From: Arcobacter siniprincipis
GTDB lineage: Bacteria > Campylobacterota > Campylobacteria > Campylobacterales > Arcobacteraceae
Assembly: GCF_048571125.1 (NCBI RefSeq)
Contig: NZ_CP182343.1
Coordinates: 558,001-622,000 of the forward strand
Direction of reading: 5' to 3'
DNA length: 64,000 nucleotides
In this document: piece by piece, positions 34,611 through 43,202 of the stretch
How positions within the stretch are numbered: position 1 is the stretch's first letter
Layout: each line of letters begins with the position of its first letter
Program-made: the position numbers and the translations under genes
Notes under the pieces: model-generated
Databases searched by the model: none
Seen by the model: only the letters and a program-made list of their open reading frames with translations
What the model was told of the DNA's origin: nothing

Positions 34611-35612
34611 CTATATTTTTGTTTTTCGCCCAATAACTAAACTATTTAGTTCATTTCTTAGTTCTTGAAGTTTTTTTGTTGAATTAATTAAATCTTCTGT
34701 AGATTGAATAATTATATCTTCACTTTTATTTATTGCTCTATTTACATCTGAAGAGTTTTCAAGGTCATCTAGTATTTTGTCAAATTCATCTGTTATCTCT
34801 TCAAGCTTAGAACTTGCATTTTGTGAATGTTGTATAGCAACAGCTGAGTCATTCATAGCAGAATTTATTTTATTTATAAAACAATTAAAAGTATCAGTTA
34901 CATCTAAAATCTCTTTTTCATTTACATCAATAGAAATAGGTGTTAGTTGTTCATTATTTTCATTAGCTATTTTTTTTGAAAATTCTAAAAACTTATTAGC
35001 ATTTTCTTCAATATTTTTTAATTGAACAAAACTATATACAATTAATAGTATTATCAAAAAAGCAGCTATATATTGGAAGTTTTTGATTAGTATAGTTTTA
35101 TTTTCTGTATAAACTGTGTACATACTAACTAAGTTATCAACTTCTTGAAGTAAATTATTATTGGTATTATAAACTGTTTCAACTATAGAAGCTAAAAGTT
35201 TTAAACTAGATTCATCATTTTTTAATTGTAGTTTCTTAAACTCTTCTATATTGTGAAAGAACTCTTTCCATAAAATCTCCACTTTATATACTTGTTGTCC
35301 AATCTTATCATTGGGAACAGGTGAAATACCTATTAACTTATTTCCATTTTTTAATGAATCTAGATTTTTAATAAATTCATCACTCGCACTGTTTAATTCA
35401 GAAAAGTTTGTTTTTTTCGTGTAATAAAGATAAAAAATATTTTTTGATATCTTTTGTGTAAGCATCCTTTCTTTTCCTACAATATTCATAATCAATGCAT
35501 CTTTTTTATTTCTATCATTTAAATATACGGTAGTAAAAATTATCATAGCCATTAATACTATAAATAAAGCACCTAATAATTTTATCTTTGTACTTATTTT
35601 ATTTGTTTTCAA
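34611..35612 (-). CDS. PilJ-domain membrane sensor without output domain
   Basis: This 333-residue protein has a membrane helix at about residues 10-30 and a periplasmic helical PilJ/NarX-like sensor at about 35-180. A second helix lies near 180-200, followed by a cytoplasmic coiled coil. IVGKERMLTQKISKNIFYLY matches the PilJ-type pattern, resembling the nitrate P-box of NarX. The coiled coil lacks the chemoreceptor tip and any kinase or cyclase motif, so it probably signals through a partner. The TTG start (AGAGGAG upstream) overlaps the Fnr gene stop as TTGA, implying coupling. Sensing nitrate or nitrite is inferred from neighbours. Confidence 0.8.
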   Translation of the reverse strand: MKTNKISTKIKLLGALFIVLMAMIIFTTVYLNDRNKKDALIMNIVGKERMLTQKISKNIFYLYYTKKTNFSELNSASDEFIKNLDSLKNGNKLIGISPVPNDKIGQQVYKVEILWKEFFHNIEEFKKLQLKNDESSLKLLASIVETVYNTNNNLLQEVDNLVSMYTVYTENKTILIKNFQYIAAFLIILLIVYSFVQLKNIEENANKFLEFSKKIANENNEQLTPISIDVNEKEILDVTDTFNCFINKINSAMNDSAVAIQHSQNASSKLEEITDEFDKILDDLENSSDVNRAINKSEDIIIQSTEDLINSTKKLQELRNELNSLVIGRKTKI

Positions 35613-36274
35613 ATCCCAACTCCTCTAAAGGTTGATTCTAATTGTTCTTTATTTAAAACTATAACATCACTTTTTTCAATACTAATAGAACCATTTCTAG
35701 TAAGCTTTTTTAAAACTCTTGAAAGTGTTTCTGGCTGAATATGTAACATAAAAGATACCTCTTGCCTTTTTAATTTATTGAACAGTTCAAGATCATTGTA
35801 AATCATAAAAGCAACTTTTGCTGTTGAGTCAAAAACTAATTCTCTATTTACTATACATTGCAATTGGTGAGTTTTTTCTAAAAGTGTTTCAATTAGTTTT
35901 ATTGATAAAATATTTTTAGATAAAAACATTTCTTTAAACTTTTCAAAATTTATTGATAAAACAATAGAATCCTCTGAAAATTCTGCATTTGAAAAACAAT
36001 AAATATTGCTATTATTTACAGAAGTTAATTCAGAAATCATTGAGTTTTTGTAAATATGATATAAGAATATCTCATTCCCAAATTTATCAAATTTGTATAT
36101 TTTTATAAGGCCATTAACTAAAAAAAGAATATTTTCTTTTATTTCATCTTCATAATAAAGTATTGAGTCTTTAGGATAAGTAATTAAGTTAGATATTGTC
36201 GCTAATTCTTTAATTTCCTCTTCTTTTAATTGCGCAAAAAAGTCTAATTGAGTAATAGTCTTTATTTTGTCCAC
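35609..36274 (-). CDS. Crp/Fnr-family transcriptional regulator
   Basis: This 221-residue protein has a cyclic-nucleotide-binding-like beta roll at about residues 10-125 and a C-terminal winged helix at about 150-215. The recognition helix has the sequence HIQPETLSRVLKKL, with the E..SR triad that in FNR reads TTGAT half-sites. The N-terminal domain lacks the cysteine cluster that binds 4Fe-4S in FNR, so it does not sense oxygen that way. It starts with GTG, and its ribosome-binding site lies in an inverted repeat. It is coupled to the PilJ sensor gene and lies near nap. Two matching boxes occur in this window. Confidence 0.9.
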   Translation of the reverse strand: MDKIKTITQLDFFAQLKEEEIKELATISNLITYPKDSILYYEDEIKENILFLVNGLIKIYKFDKFGNEIFLYHIYKNSMISELTSVNNSNIYCFSNAEFSEDSIVLSINFEKFKEMFLSKNILSIKLIETLLEKTHQLQCIVNRELVFDSTAKVAFMIYNDLELFNKLKRQEVSFMLHIQPETLSRVLKKLTRNGSISIEKSDVIVLNKEQLESTFRGVGI

Positions 36275-36275
36275 T

Positions 36276-36308
36276 AAATTCCTTGTGTACTTTTTATTTA
36301 AGGAATTT
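36276..36308 (-). promoter_or_regulatory. Inverted repeat overlapping the fnr-like gene's ribosome-binding site
   Basis: The arms AAATTCCTT (36276-36284) and AAGGAATTT (36300-36308) are perfect over 9 bp with a 15-base loop. On the minus strand the arm AAGGAATTT directly precedes the GTG start and contains the AAGGA ribosome-binding site, so a hairpin in the mRNA would hide it. Alternatively the dyad could be a protein-binding site. Confidence 0.5.
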
Positions 36309-36370
36309 TATAATAAGCTAACGAAATTTTATATTAAGTGCCATTTTTTTTGGTGCGTTGAGGTGTGTAA

Positions 36371-37333
36371 ATGTTAAAAGATGGACATGGAAGAGTAGTT
36401 GACTATTTAAGGGTATCAGTAACTGAAAGATGTAACTTTAGATGTCAATACTGTATGCCAGAAAAACCATTTTCTTGGGTTCCTAAAGAAGAACTTTTAT
36501 CATATGAAGAATTATTTAAATTTATTAAAGTATGTATTGATAGTGGAGTTAAAAAAGTAAGAATTACAGGTGGTGAACCACTTTTAAGAGAAGGTTTAGA
36601 TAACTTTATAAGAATGATAGCCGAATATAAAGATGATATTGATTTAGCTTTAACTACAAATGGTTATTTGCTTCCTAAAACTGCACAAAAATTAGCAGAT
36701 GCTGGATTAAAAAGATTAAATATCTCTTTAGATAGTTTAAAACCAGAAATCGCCCATAAAGTTGCTCAAAAAGATGTCTTAGCAACAGTACTAAAAGGTA
36801 TTGAAGCTGCCGATAAAGCTGGCTTAAAAATTAAAATAAATTGCGTTCCTATGCAAGGAATAAATGACAATGAACTTTGTGATATAGTAGATTTTTGTAA
36901 AGCAAGAGGTTATACTGTGCGATTTATTGAATTTATGGAAAATAATCATGCAAAAGATGGAGCTAAAGGATATGACTCTACTCAAATTCAAAATATCTTA
37001 AAAACTAAATATAAGTTTGAGAAGCAAGAGAGAAGTGGTACTTCTCCATCTCAAGATTATATTATGGATGATGGTTATGTATTTGGAATCATTGAGCCAC
37101 ATAAAGATGATTTTTGTGCAAACTGTAATCGTATAAGACTTACTGCAAGTGGTATTTTAATTCCATGTTTATATTTTGAAGATTCTCAAAGTATAAAAGA
37201 GGCAGTTAAAAATAATGATATAGATAAAGCAGCAGCAATATTAAAAGATGTATTGTTAAATAAGCCTGAAAAAAACAAATGGTCAGAAAATTCAGAAATA
37301 TCAACACGAGCTTTTTATGAAACTGGTGGGTGA
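36371..37333 (+). CDS. moaA: GTP 3',8-cyclase MoaA
   Basis: This 320-residue radical-SAM enzyme carries out the first step of molybdenum-cofactor synthesis. The N-terminal cluster motif is CNFRCQYCMPEKPF near residue 20. KVRITGGEPLLREGL is the SAM-binding glycine motif, and the C-terminal cluster cysteines lie in FCANCNRIRLTASGILIPC. The length matches the family. Its cofactor is needed by NapA, which is encoded 4 kb away, so its placement here is sensible. It is divergent from the Fnr-like gene. Confidence 0.97.
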   Translation: MLKDGHGRVVDYLRVSVTERCNFRCQYCMPEKPFSWVPKEELLSYEELFKFIKVCIDSGVKKVRITGGEPLLREGLDNFIRMIAEYKDDIDLALTTNGYLLPKTAQKLADAGLKRLNISLDSLKPEIAHKVAQKDVLATVLKGIEAADKAGLKIKINCVPMQGINDNELCDIVDFCKARGYTVRFIEFMENNHAKDGAKGYDSTQIQNILKTKYKFEKQERSGTSPSQDYIMDDGYVFGIIEPHKDDFCANCNRIRLTASGILIPCLYFEDSQSIKEAVKNNDIDKAAAILKDVLLNKPEKNKWSENSEISTRAFYETGG

Positions 37334-37369
37334 TAAACTTAACTATTCAATTCTTTATATTAAATAAAA

Positions 37370-37405
37370 ATACAAATAATAAATAATATTATTTATTATT
37401 TGTAT
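37370..37405. repeat. 36 bp perfect palindrome after moaA
   Basis: The 18-base arm ATACAAATAATAAATAAT is followed directly by its exact complement. It lies 37 bp after the moaA stop and is followed by a pyrimidine-rich tract. It may form a cruciform or a weak A/T terminator for moaA, or bind a protein. Confidence 0.55.
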
Positions 37406-37476
37406 CTCTTTTCTCTTCTTTTTATATTCAAATAATACTATCATTGATAATAACTATATTTGAAAAAGGAGTTATT

Positions 37477-38502
37477 ATGATAATAGAGTCTTCAAAAGTT
37501 GAAATGAGTTCAGAAACTATGAGTTCATATGAAATGGTAAGTCAGTCAAAAGTAGATTTTAGAAATGAGTTATTAGGTTTATTAGATGTAAATGAAAAAA
37601 ACCAAAGTCTTGAATCAGATGGTTTCGAAGAAGTTGATAAAATAGAAGAAGTAAAAGATAGTGAAGCATATGCAGCTTCTAGATCTGAGGAATTTACTAG
37701 ATTAATATTAGAAATGATTCTTCAAGCATTTTTAGGTAGAAATAAAAAAGTTGATTTTAAAAGTTTAAATGACTTAAAATGCAAAGATACTGATTCTACT
37801 GAAGAGGTAAAAAAAATGTTGATGAAAAGAACTGTATCAATAGAAACTACACATGAGTATTATAGAAGTGATTCTATATCTTTTAGTTCACAAGCTACAA
37901 TTAAAACTAAAGATAAAGATATAAATATCGATTTAGATTTATCTTATTCACGAGAGTTTTATGAAAAACATAGTGAAACACTAAAATTTGAAGAGACACA
38001 CTTTATGGATCCCTTAGTTATTCAATATGATTGTGCATCTACTGTTTTTGATAGCATAAGTGACAAAATGTGTTTCAATTTTGATATTAATAGTGATGGA
38101 GATGAAAAAGAACTACCACTTTTAAAAGATGGAAATGGATTTTTAGTTTTTGATAAAGATGGAAATGGAACAATAGATAATGGAACTGAACTATTTGGAC
38201 CTTCTTCAAATGATGGTTTTGGAGAGTTAAGTGAATATGATAGTGATGGAAATAATTGGATTGATGAAAATGACCCAATATTTGATAAACTTCAAATCTG
38301 GACTAAAAATGAAAGTGGAGAAGATAAACTTATTGCCTTAGGACAAACAGGAATAGGGGCTTTATATTTAAATGATGCAAAAGCTGGAATGGCTTATAAC
38401 AAATCAGTAAATGAAAGTCTAGCGTACTTAAAATCTAACTCAATATTTTTAAGAGAAGATGGAACAGCTGGAATTATATCTTCAATGGATTTCAAATCAT
38501 AA
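37477..38502 (+). CDS. EF-hand-like calcium-binding protein, unknown function
   Basis: The start at 37477 (MIIESSKVEM, 341 residues) has AAAAGGAG upstream and is preferred over a frame from 37444. The N-terminal half is acidic and not recognised. From about residue 200 come calcium-loop-like segments: FDINSDGDEKE, FDKDGNGTIDNGTELFG and YDSDGNNWIDENDPIFD, a pattern shared with many large proteobacterial proteins containing GTELFG. No signal peptide is seen, so it is cytoplasmic or leaves by a signal-less route. It stands alone, with a terminator at its stop. Its function is unknown. Confidence 0.75.
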   Translation: MIIESSKVEMSSETMSSYEMVSQSKVDFRNELLGLLDVNEKNQSLESDGFEEVDKIEEVKDSEAYAASRSEEFTRLILEMILQAFLGRNKKVDFKSLNDLKCKDTDSTEEVKKMLMKRTVSIETTHEYYRSDSISFSSQATIKTKDKDINIDLDLSYSREFYEKHSETLKFEETHFMDPLVIQYDCASTVFDSISDKMCFNFDINSDGDEKELPLLKDGNGFLVFDKDGNGTIDNGTELFGPSSNDGFGELSEYDSDGNNWIDENDPIFDKLQIWTKNESGEDKLIALGQTGIGALYLNDAKAGMAYNKSVNESLAYLKSNSIFLREDGTAGIISSMDFKS

Positions 38503-38522
38503 AAAGAGCTTTTGCTCTTTTT
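38501..38522. terminator. Bidirectional hairpin terminator
   Basis: AAAAAGAGC and GCTCTTTTT form a perfect 9 bp stem around TTTT. It spans the stop codons of two convergent genes, with U-tracts in both directions. Confidence 0.85.
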
Positions 38523-39306
38523 ATACTTCTTGAATAAAATATCTACTATTTGATGAATTGATTTTTAATTTTAATCCAAAAGTATTAGAGATATTTTCTG
38601 AAGTTAAAATATCTTCTTTTTTACCTTGTTTAAATATTGTTTCATCTTTTATTAATGCCACATGGGTAATTTCTTCAAAAATCTCTTCAAGATGATGTGT
38701 TACTAAAATAATATTTGCTTTTTGGCTTAGTTTTCTTAATAGTTTTATAAAGTTTAATTGGGCTTTTATATCAAGTCCAACTGTTGGTTCATCTAAAATA
38801 AAAGCTTTTGGATCATGTATTAAAGCTCGTCCAATGATACATTTTCTAAGTTGTCCTGTACTCATTTTTGCTACAATTTTATCTTTTAAGTCAGTGATTT
38901 CAAGGTATTCCAAAATCTCATTTGCTTTGTCATGTTGTTCTTGGGTGAAATCTTGATGTTCAAATACTCCAATTGAACTATAATATCCACTAAGTACAAC
39001 TTCATATCCTGTCAAAAAATTTCCTTGGTCATAAAAATGATTGTGTAAATCATTTGTGATTATTCCCATAGCTTTTCTTAAATCAAATAGGGAGTATCTT
39101 TCTTTTCCTAAGATTAACTTTTTATGTGGATAATTTTGTCTTGGATGAATTTGAGAAGAGATTAATTTTATAAGGGTAGATTTACCACTTCCATTTGCCC
39201 CCAAAATAGCCCAATGCTGATTATCTTCTATTTTCAAATTGAGTTCTTTTAATATAAGTTTATCGTCATAACTCACATGTATATTTTCAAAATCTATAAT
39301 ATTCAT
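38521..39306 (-). CDS. Lone ABC transporter ATPase (ModF/YlmA-like)
   Basis: This 261-residue ATPase has Walker A GANGSGKSTLIKL near residue 35, Walker B AFILDEPTVGLDI and the H-loop VTHHLEEIFEEITH. The signature is MSTGQLRKCIIGRAL, diverged from LSGGQ, as seen in ModF/YlmA-type proteins. It has no permease gene next to it. It is divergent from an ABC operon across 120 bp that holds an FNR-type and a Fur-like box, so it could be co-regulated. The substrate is unknown. Confidence 0.85.
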   Translation of the reverse strand: MNIIDFENIHVSYDDKLILKELNLKIEDNQHWAILGANGSGKSTLIKLISSQIHPRQNYPHKKLILGKERYSLFDLRKAMGIITNDLHNHFYDQGNFLTGYEVVLSGYYSSIGVFEHQDFTQEQHDKANEILEYLEITDLKDKIVAKMSTGQLRKCIIGRALIHDPKAFILDEPTVGLDIKAQLNFIKLLRKLSQKANIILVTHHLEEIFEEITHVALIKDETIFKQGKKEDILTSENISNTFGLKLKINSSNSRYFIQEV

Positions 39307-39354
39307 AATTAAAACCTTTCTAAATTTTTATTTTATCAAAAATAATTAAAAGTA

Positions 39355-39368
39355 TTGATTTATATCAA
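39355..39368 (+). promoter_or_regulatory. Perfect FNR-type box before the ABC-nnrS operon
   Basis: TTGATTTATATCAA is an exact TTGAT-N4-ATCAA operator, 58 bp before the ABC permease start at 39427. The regulator at 35609-36274 has the matching E..SR recognition helix. The box shares two bases with the Fur-like box that follows. Confidence 0.75.
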
Positions 39369-39387
39369 TGATAATTATTATTGATAT
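39367..39387 (+). promoter_or_regulatory. Fur-like box before the ABC-nnrS operon
   Basis: AATGATAATTATTATTGATAT resembles the Fur consensus GATAATGATAATCATTATC and abuts the FNR-type box. It would allow iron to be one of the signals for the operon, which ends with a TonB-dependent receptor gene. Confidence 0.5.
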
Positions 39388-39426
39388 TAGTATAGTTAGG
39401 AAATTAAATAAAAATTGGATTAAAAA

Positions 39427-40206
39427 ATGAACTTTTTCATAAAGATTATAAAAGATTTCCCCTCTTATTTGTGGAGTGGTTGGGGTGCTATTTCATCTAT
39501 ATTTTTGTTTCTTGTCTTTTGGGATATGGGAAATCAAATATACGGAAATTTAATATTACCAAGTCCAAAAGAGACATTTTTGACTCTTTCTGAGATGTTA
39601 AAAAATGAAAGTATGTTAAATGAGATATTAATTACTACAAAAAGAGCTGTTATCGGGTTTTCTATATCTTTATTTTTTGGAACACTTTTAGGGTTACTTT
39701 CCGGGCTTTTTATAACAACTTCAATGATGAGCAGACCAATAGTTACTATTCTTATGGGGATGCCACCAATAGCTTGGATAGTTTTAGCAATGATTTGGTT
39801 TGGAATGGGAGATATGACTATTATTTTTACTGTAATTGTAGCTTCTTTTCCTATTATTTTTATAGGTGCTTTACAAGGAACAAGAACTCTTGAAGGAGAT
39901 TTAAAACAGATGGCTGATAGTTTTCATCTTCCTTTTAAAATGAAACTGTTTGATTTATATTTCCCTCATATATTTTCTTATATTTTTCCAGCATGGATTG
40001 GAGCTTTAGGTATGGCTTGGAAAATTGTTGTTATGGCTGAATTATTATCTGCAAATGATGGAATAGGTTCTGCTTTAGCAATTGCAAGAAGTCAACTTGA
40101 TACGCCAACTGCTTTAGCTTTAGTTGTAATTATGATTGGAACTTTACTCTTCATTGAATATCTTATTTTAGAGCCTATAAAAAGAGAGGTTGAGTCATGG
40201 AGATAA
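39427..40206 (+). CDS. NitT/TauT-type ABC transporter permease
   Basis: This 259-residue inner-membrane permease of the SsuC/TauC/NrtB family has six predicted helices. The conserved region includes PIVTILMGMPPIAWIVLAMI and FGMGDMTIIFTVIVASFPII. The EAA-type loop KQMADSFHLPFKMKLFDLYF is followed by PAWIGALGMAWKIVVMAELL. The family imports taurine, sulphonates, nitrate, thiamine precursors or metal complexes. Here it is the first gene of an operon with an ATPase, NnrS, a binding protein and a TonB receptor. The substrate is unknown. Confidence 0.9.
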   Translation: MNFFIKIIKDFPSYLWSGWGAISSIFLFLVFWDMGNQIYGNLILPSPKETFLTLSEMLKNESMLNEILITTKRAVIGFSISLFFGTLLGLLSGLFITTSMMSRPIVTILMGMPPIAWIVLAMIWFGMGDMTIIFTVIVASFPIIFIGALQGTRTLEGDLKQMADSFHLPFKMKLFDLYFPHIFSYIFPAWIGALGMAWKIVVMAELLSANDGIGSALAIARSQLDTPTALALVVIMIGTLLFIEYLILEPIKREVESWR

Positions 40207-40946
40207 TAGAAGAGTTAAAAGTTCAAAATGTTTCACACTCTTTTGGTTTCAGTGATATTTTAAAAGATATAAGTTTTACTTTAAAAAAAGGAAAAGTTAT
40301 ATCATTAGTAGGACCCAGTGGTGGTGGAAAAACAACTTTACTGCATCTTTGTGCAAAATTATTGACACTTGAAACGGGAAAGATAAAAAACAGTTTTAAC
40401 AGTTCTTCTTTTGCTTTTCAAGAAGCAAGACTTCTTCCTTGGAAAAATGTCATTGATAATATTGCTCTAGGATTAAAAGCACAAGGTATGGCAAAAGATA
40501 AAAGAGAAAAAGAGGCAAAAGAAATTGCTTTAAAATTTGGTTTAGAAAAAGATGATTTTTATAAATTTCCAAAAGATTTAAGTGGAGGGATGAAACAAAG
40601 AGTCTCATTTGCAAGAGCACTTGTGACAAATCCAACTTTACTTTTTTTAGATGAACCTTTTTCTGCTTTAGATATTGGATTAAAAAAAGAGTTACAATCC
40701 TTATTGCTTCAAATAATAGAAGAGAAAGAGTTAAGCATTCTTTTTATAACACATGATTTGATGGAAGCGATAAAACTAAGTGATGAGGTGCTTGTTTTAA
40801 AAGCTGAACCTGTAGGTCATATCATTAAAAGTTTCATGTTTAATTATCCTAAAAATCTAAGAGACAATACTTTTGTGTATGAACAAACAGCAAAACTTTT
40901 AAGTGATGAAACTATTATAAATACATTTGAATTGGAATTAAAATGA
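40197..40946 (+). CDS. NitT/TauT-type ABC transporter ATPase
   Basis: This 249-residue ATPase has Walker A GPSGGGKTTLLHLCAK near residue 40, the Q-loop AFQEARLLPWKNVIDNI typical of the SsuB/TauB family, the signature LSGGMKQRVSFARAL, Walker B LLFLDEPFSALDI and the H-loop FITHDLMEA. It overlaps the permease gene by 10 bp and nnrS by 4 bp, so all three are one transcript. It powers import with the neighbouring permease. Confidence 0.93.
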   Translation: MEIIEELKVQNVSHSFGFSDILKDISFTLKKGKVISLVGPSGGGKTTLLHLCAKLLTLETGKIKNSFNSSSFAFQEARLLPWKNVIDNIALGLKAQGMAKDKREKEAKEIALKFGLEKDDFYKFPKDLSGGMKQRVSFARALVTNPTLLFLDEPFSALDIGLKKELQSLLLQIIEEKELSILFITHDLMEAIKLSDEVLVLKAEPVGHIIKSFMFNYPKNLRDNTFVYEQTAKLLSDETIINTFELELK

Positions 40947-42184
40947 CAGAAGAAACAAAAAAACAATACGCAACAAATCATTATACGCACTATCCAAAAG
41001 GAGAATATCCTTCTTATTTGGCATATGCCTTTAGACCTATGTTTTTAGTTCTTGCTCCTTATATTGTAGTTTCAATCATATTATGGTCTTTTGTGTTTGC
41101 TGGGTATATTTCTCTTCCTTTTATAAGTGACCTTCTTGGATGGCACATGTATGAAATGATATTTGGAATAGGAAGTGCTGGAATTGTAGCTTTTTTTCTA
41201 ACGGGTGCTCCTGAATTATTTCCTGGAACCATTCCTATTGTTGGGAAAAAATTAGCATTTATTATTCTTTTATGGATAGTAGGGAGAATCAGTTTTTGGT
41301 GTATGGATTATTTGGGTATTTATTTTGTCGGTTTTATAAATATATCTTTACTTATTTATATTACTGCACTTGTGATAAAACCTCTTTTTGCTGATATTAC
41401 AAAAAGGCATATTTCCCTTGGTTTTTCACTTGTCTCTTTGATTGTAACTCAAACTTTATTTTTTGCAAGTTCTGCAGGCTTCATCTCTTTTGATACCCAT
41501 TCAATTATGCTTTTATCTCTTGGATTATTTATGGTTTTAATCTTATTGGCTCTTCGTAGAGTTAATATGGAGGCTATCAATGAGTTATTAGAACAAGAAG
41601 GAATTGATGAAACCTTTTATGCCAGATCACCAAGATACAATCTTGCTATTTTTTGTGTAATTCTGTACAGCTTTGTAGAATTTTTTTATCCTCACAATAA
41701 TATTTTAGGTTATTTTGCCTTTGCAAGTGCAGCAGCTATTTTGAATATTTTAAATGATTTTATTTTAAAAGATAACAATATTTTATTTAAACCTTTTGTT
41801 GTTTATTTGATGAGTATTTTAGTTTTGATGGCGATTGGTTATGGGCTTTTGGGATTTGATTATCTCAATGAAGGCATATATGCTTTAAATCATTTTCGAC
41901 ATTTTTTGACAACTGGAGTTTTTGGAATAGTCTTTTTCATAGTGATGGTTGTTATTTCAACAGTGCATACTGGAAGAGAACTGTTTACTAACTTTTGGTT
42001 AAATCTTGGAGTTTTTTTAATAATTCTATCAACAATAATCAGAAGTTTTATACCTTTTTATGAAGAGTTCTCAATGATGATATACATCAGTTCTTCTATT
42101 CTTTGGGCCATTCCTTTTATGATTTATATGAAAATGTTTTTTCCTTTTTTAGTCAATAAAAGAGCTGATGGCATACCCGGTTAA
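40943..42184 (+). CDS. nnrS: NnrS family haem-copper membrane protein
   Basis: This 413-residue protein has about twelve membrane helices. The start region (SYLAYAFRPMFLVLAPYIVV) and the histidine-containing segments LLGWHMYEMIFGIGSAGIVA, NHFRHFLTTGVFG and VISTVHTGRELF are typical of NnrS. The family is linked to nitric-oxide stress and denitrification; in other bacteria it protects metal centres from NO-derived iron complexes. It is placed inside an ABC operon between the ATPase and binding-protein genes, which is unusual for a detoxification gene and suggests that the substrate is affected by NO or that the operon responds to NO. Confidence 0.9.
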   Translation: MTEETKKQYATNHYTHYPKGEYPSYLAYAFRPMFLVLAPYIVVSIILWSFVFAGYISLPFISDLLGWHMYEMIFGIGSAGIVAFFLTGAPELFPGTIPIVGKKLAFIILLWIVGRISFWCMDYLGIYFVGFINISLLIYITALVIKPLFADITKRHISLGFSLVSLIVTQTLFFASSAGFISFDTHSIMLLSLGLFMVLILLALRRVNMEAINELLEQEGIDETFYARSPRYNLAIFCVILYSFVEFFYPHNNILGYFAFASAAAILNILNDFILKDNNILFKPFVVYLMSILVLMAIGYGLLGFDYLNEGIYALNHFRHFLTTGVFGIVFFIVMVVISTVHTGRELFTNFWLNLGVFLIILSTIIRSFIPFYEEFSMMIYISSSILWAIPFMIYMKMFFPFLVNKRADGIPG

Positions 42185-42214
42185 AATAAAATTTACGTAT
42201 TCAAAGGAGTATAT

Positions 42215-43192
42215 ATGAAACAATTATTAAGTGTGTTAGTTATGGCTGTTTCTTTATTTTCAAGTGAAATAAATAAACAAATAATAATAAAAGTGGCTGG
42301 TCCATTTGCAAGTGTATCTCACCCCATAATACATATGGCAAATAACCAATCACTAAAAGATATGGGAATAAATATCAAGTTTGTTCTTTGGAAAAATCCA
42401 GATGAACTTAGAGCTTTGATTTTAAGTAAAGATATAAATTTTATAGCAATTCCTACAAATGTTGCTGCAAATTTATACAACAAAGGTGTAGATATAAAAC
42501 TTTTAAATGTCTCTATTTGGGGAATATTAGGAATGATAAGTAGAAATCCTGATTTAAAAACATTAAAAGATTTTAAAGGAAAGGAGATTGCGGTTCCTTT
42601 TCGAGCCGATATGCCGGATATTGTTTTAAAAGAATTGATAAAAAAATCTGGTTTAGACCCTCAAAAAGATTTTAAACTAAGATATGTGTCAAGTCCAATT
42701 GATGCAATGCAAATGCTAATTTTAAGAAGAGTTGATCATGCCTTATTAGCTGAACCTGCCATTTCAATAGCTTTGAGAAAAACAAAATCTTTTCCTATAA
42801 GTGTTGTTGCACCTGATTTGTATAGGAGTGTTGATTTGCAAGAAGAGTGGGGAAAACTATTTGCGACAAAAGCTAAATTACCACAAGCAGGAATTGCTTA
42901 CATAGGAGATACAAAAGGAAAAGAAAAATTAATAAATAGATTCTTAGAAGAGTACTCAAAATCACTTGAATGGTACAAACAAAATTCCATTGAAGCTTCA
43001 AAGTTAATAGTAAAAGAACTTCCTATGTTAGAAGAAAAAGGCTTAGCAGACTCCATTGCTCATATTTCATTTGAAAGCATAAAAGCAATTGATGCAAAAG
43101 AGGAGTTAGACTTTTTCTTTAATATCTTAAAAAAAAGTGAGCCAAAATCAATAGGTGGAGAAATTCCTAATTCAAATTTATATTATCAATAA
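42215..43192 (+). CDS. ABC transporter periplasmic binding protein (NMT1/ThiY-like)
   Basis: This 325-residue protein has a signal peptide (KQLLSVLVMAVSLFSSEIN) and the bilobal NMT1/SsuA-type fold: PFASVSHPIIHMANNQSLKD at the first lobe, LKDFKGKEIAVPFRADMPD, and the late segment AGIAYIGDTKGKEKLINRFL. It is the binding protein of the preceding permease/ATPase pair. It follows nnrS by 30 bp and precedes the receptor gene by 10 bp. The ligand is unknown; a metal chelate arriving through the receptor is a reasonable guess. Confidence 0.88.
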   Translation: MKQLLSVLVMAVSLFSSEINKQIIIKVAGPFASVSHPIIHMANNQSLKDMGINIKFVLWKNPDELRALILSKDINFIAIPTNVAANLYNKGVDIKLLNVSIWGILGMISRNPDLKTLKDFKGKEIAVPFRADMPDIVLKELIKKSGLDPQKDFKLRYVSSPIDAMQMLILRRVDHALLAEPAISIALRKTKSFPISVVAPDLYRSVDLQEEWGKLFATKAKLPQAGIAYIGDTKGKEKLINRFLEEYSKSLEWYKQNSIEASKLIVKELPMLEEKGLADSIAHISFESIKAIDAKEELDFFFNILKKSEPKSIGGEIPNSNLYYQ

Positions 43193-43202
43193 AAGGACAA
43201 AA

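Noticed and set aside
33860..34633. Longer start (TTG at 34633) for the uroporphyrinogen methyltransferase
   Set aside because: It would add a lysine/tyrosine-rich stretch and overlap the sensor gene. The GTG at 34591 has AAAGG and begins at the conserved first strand.
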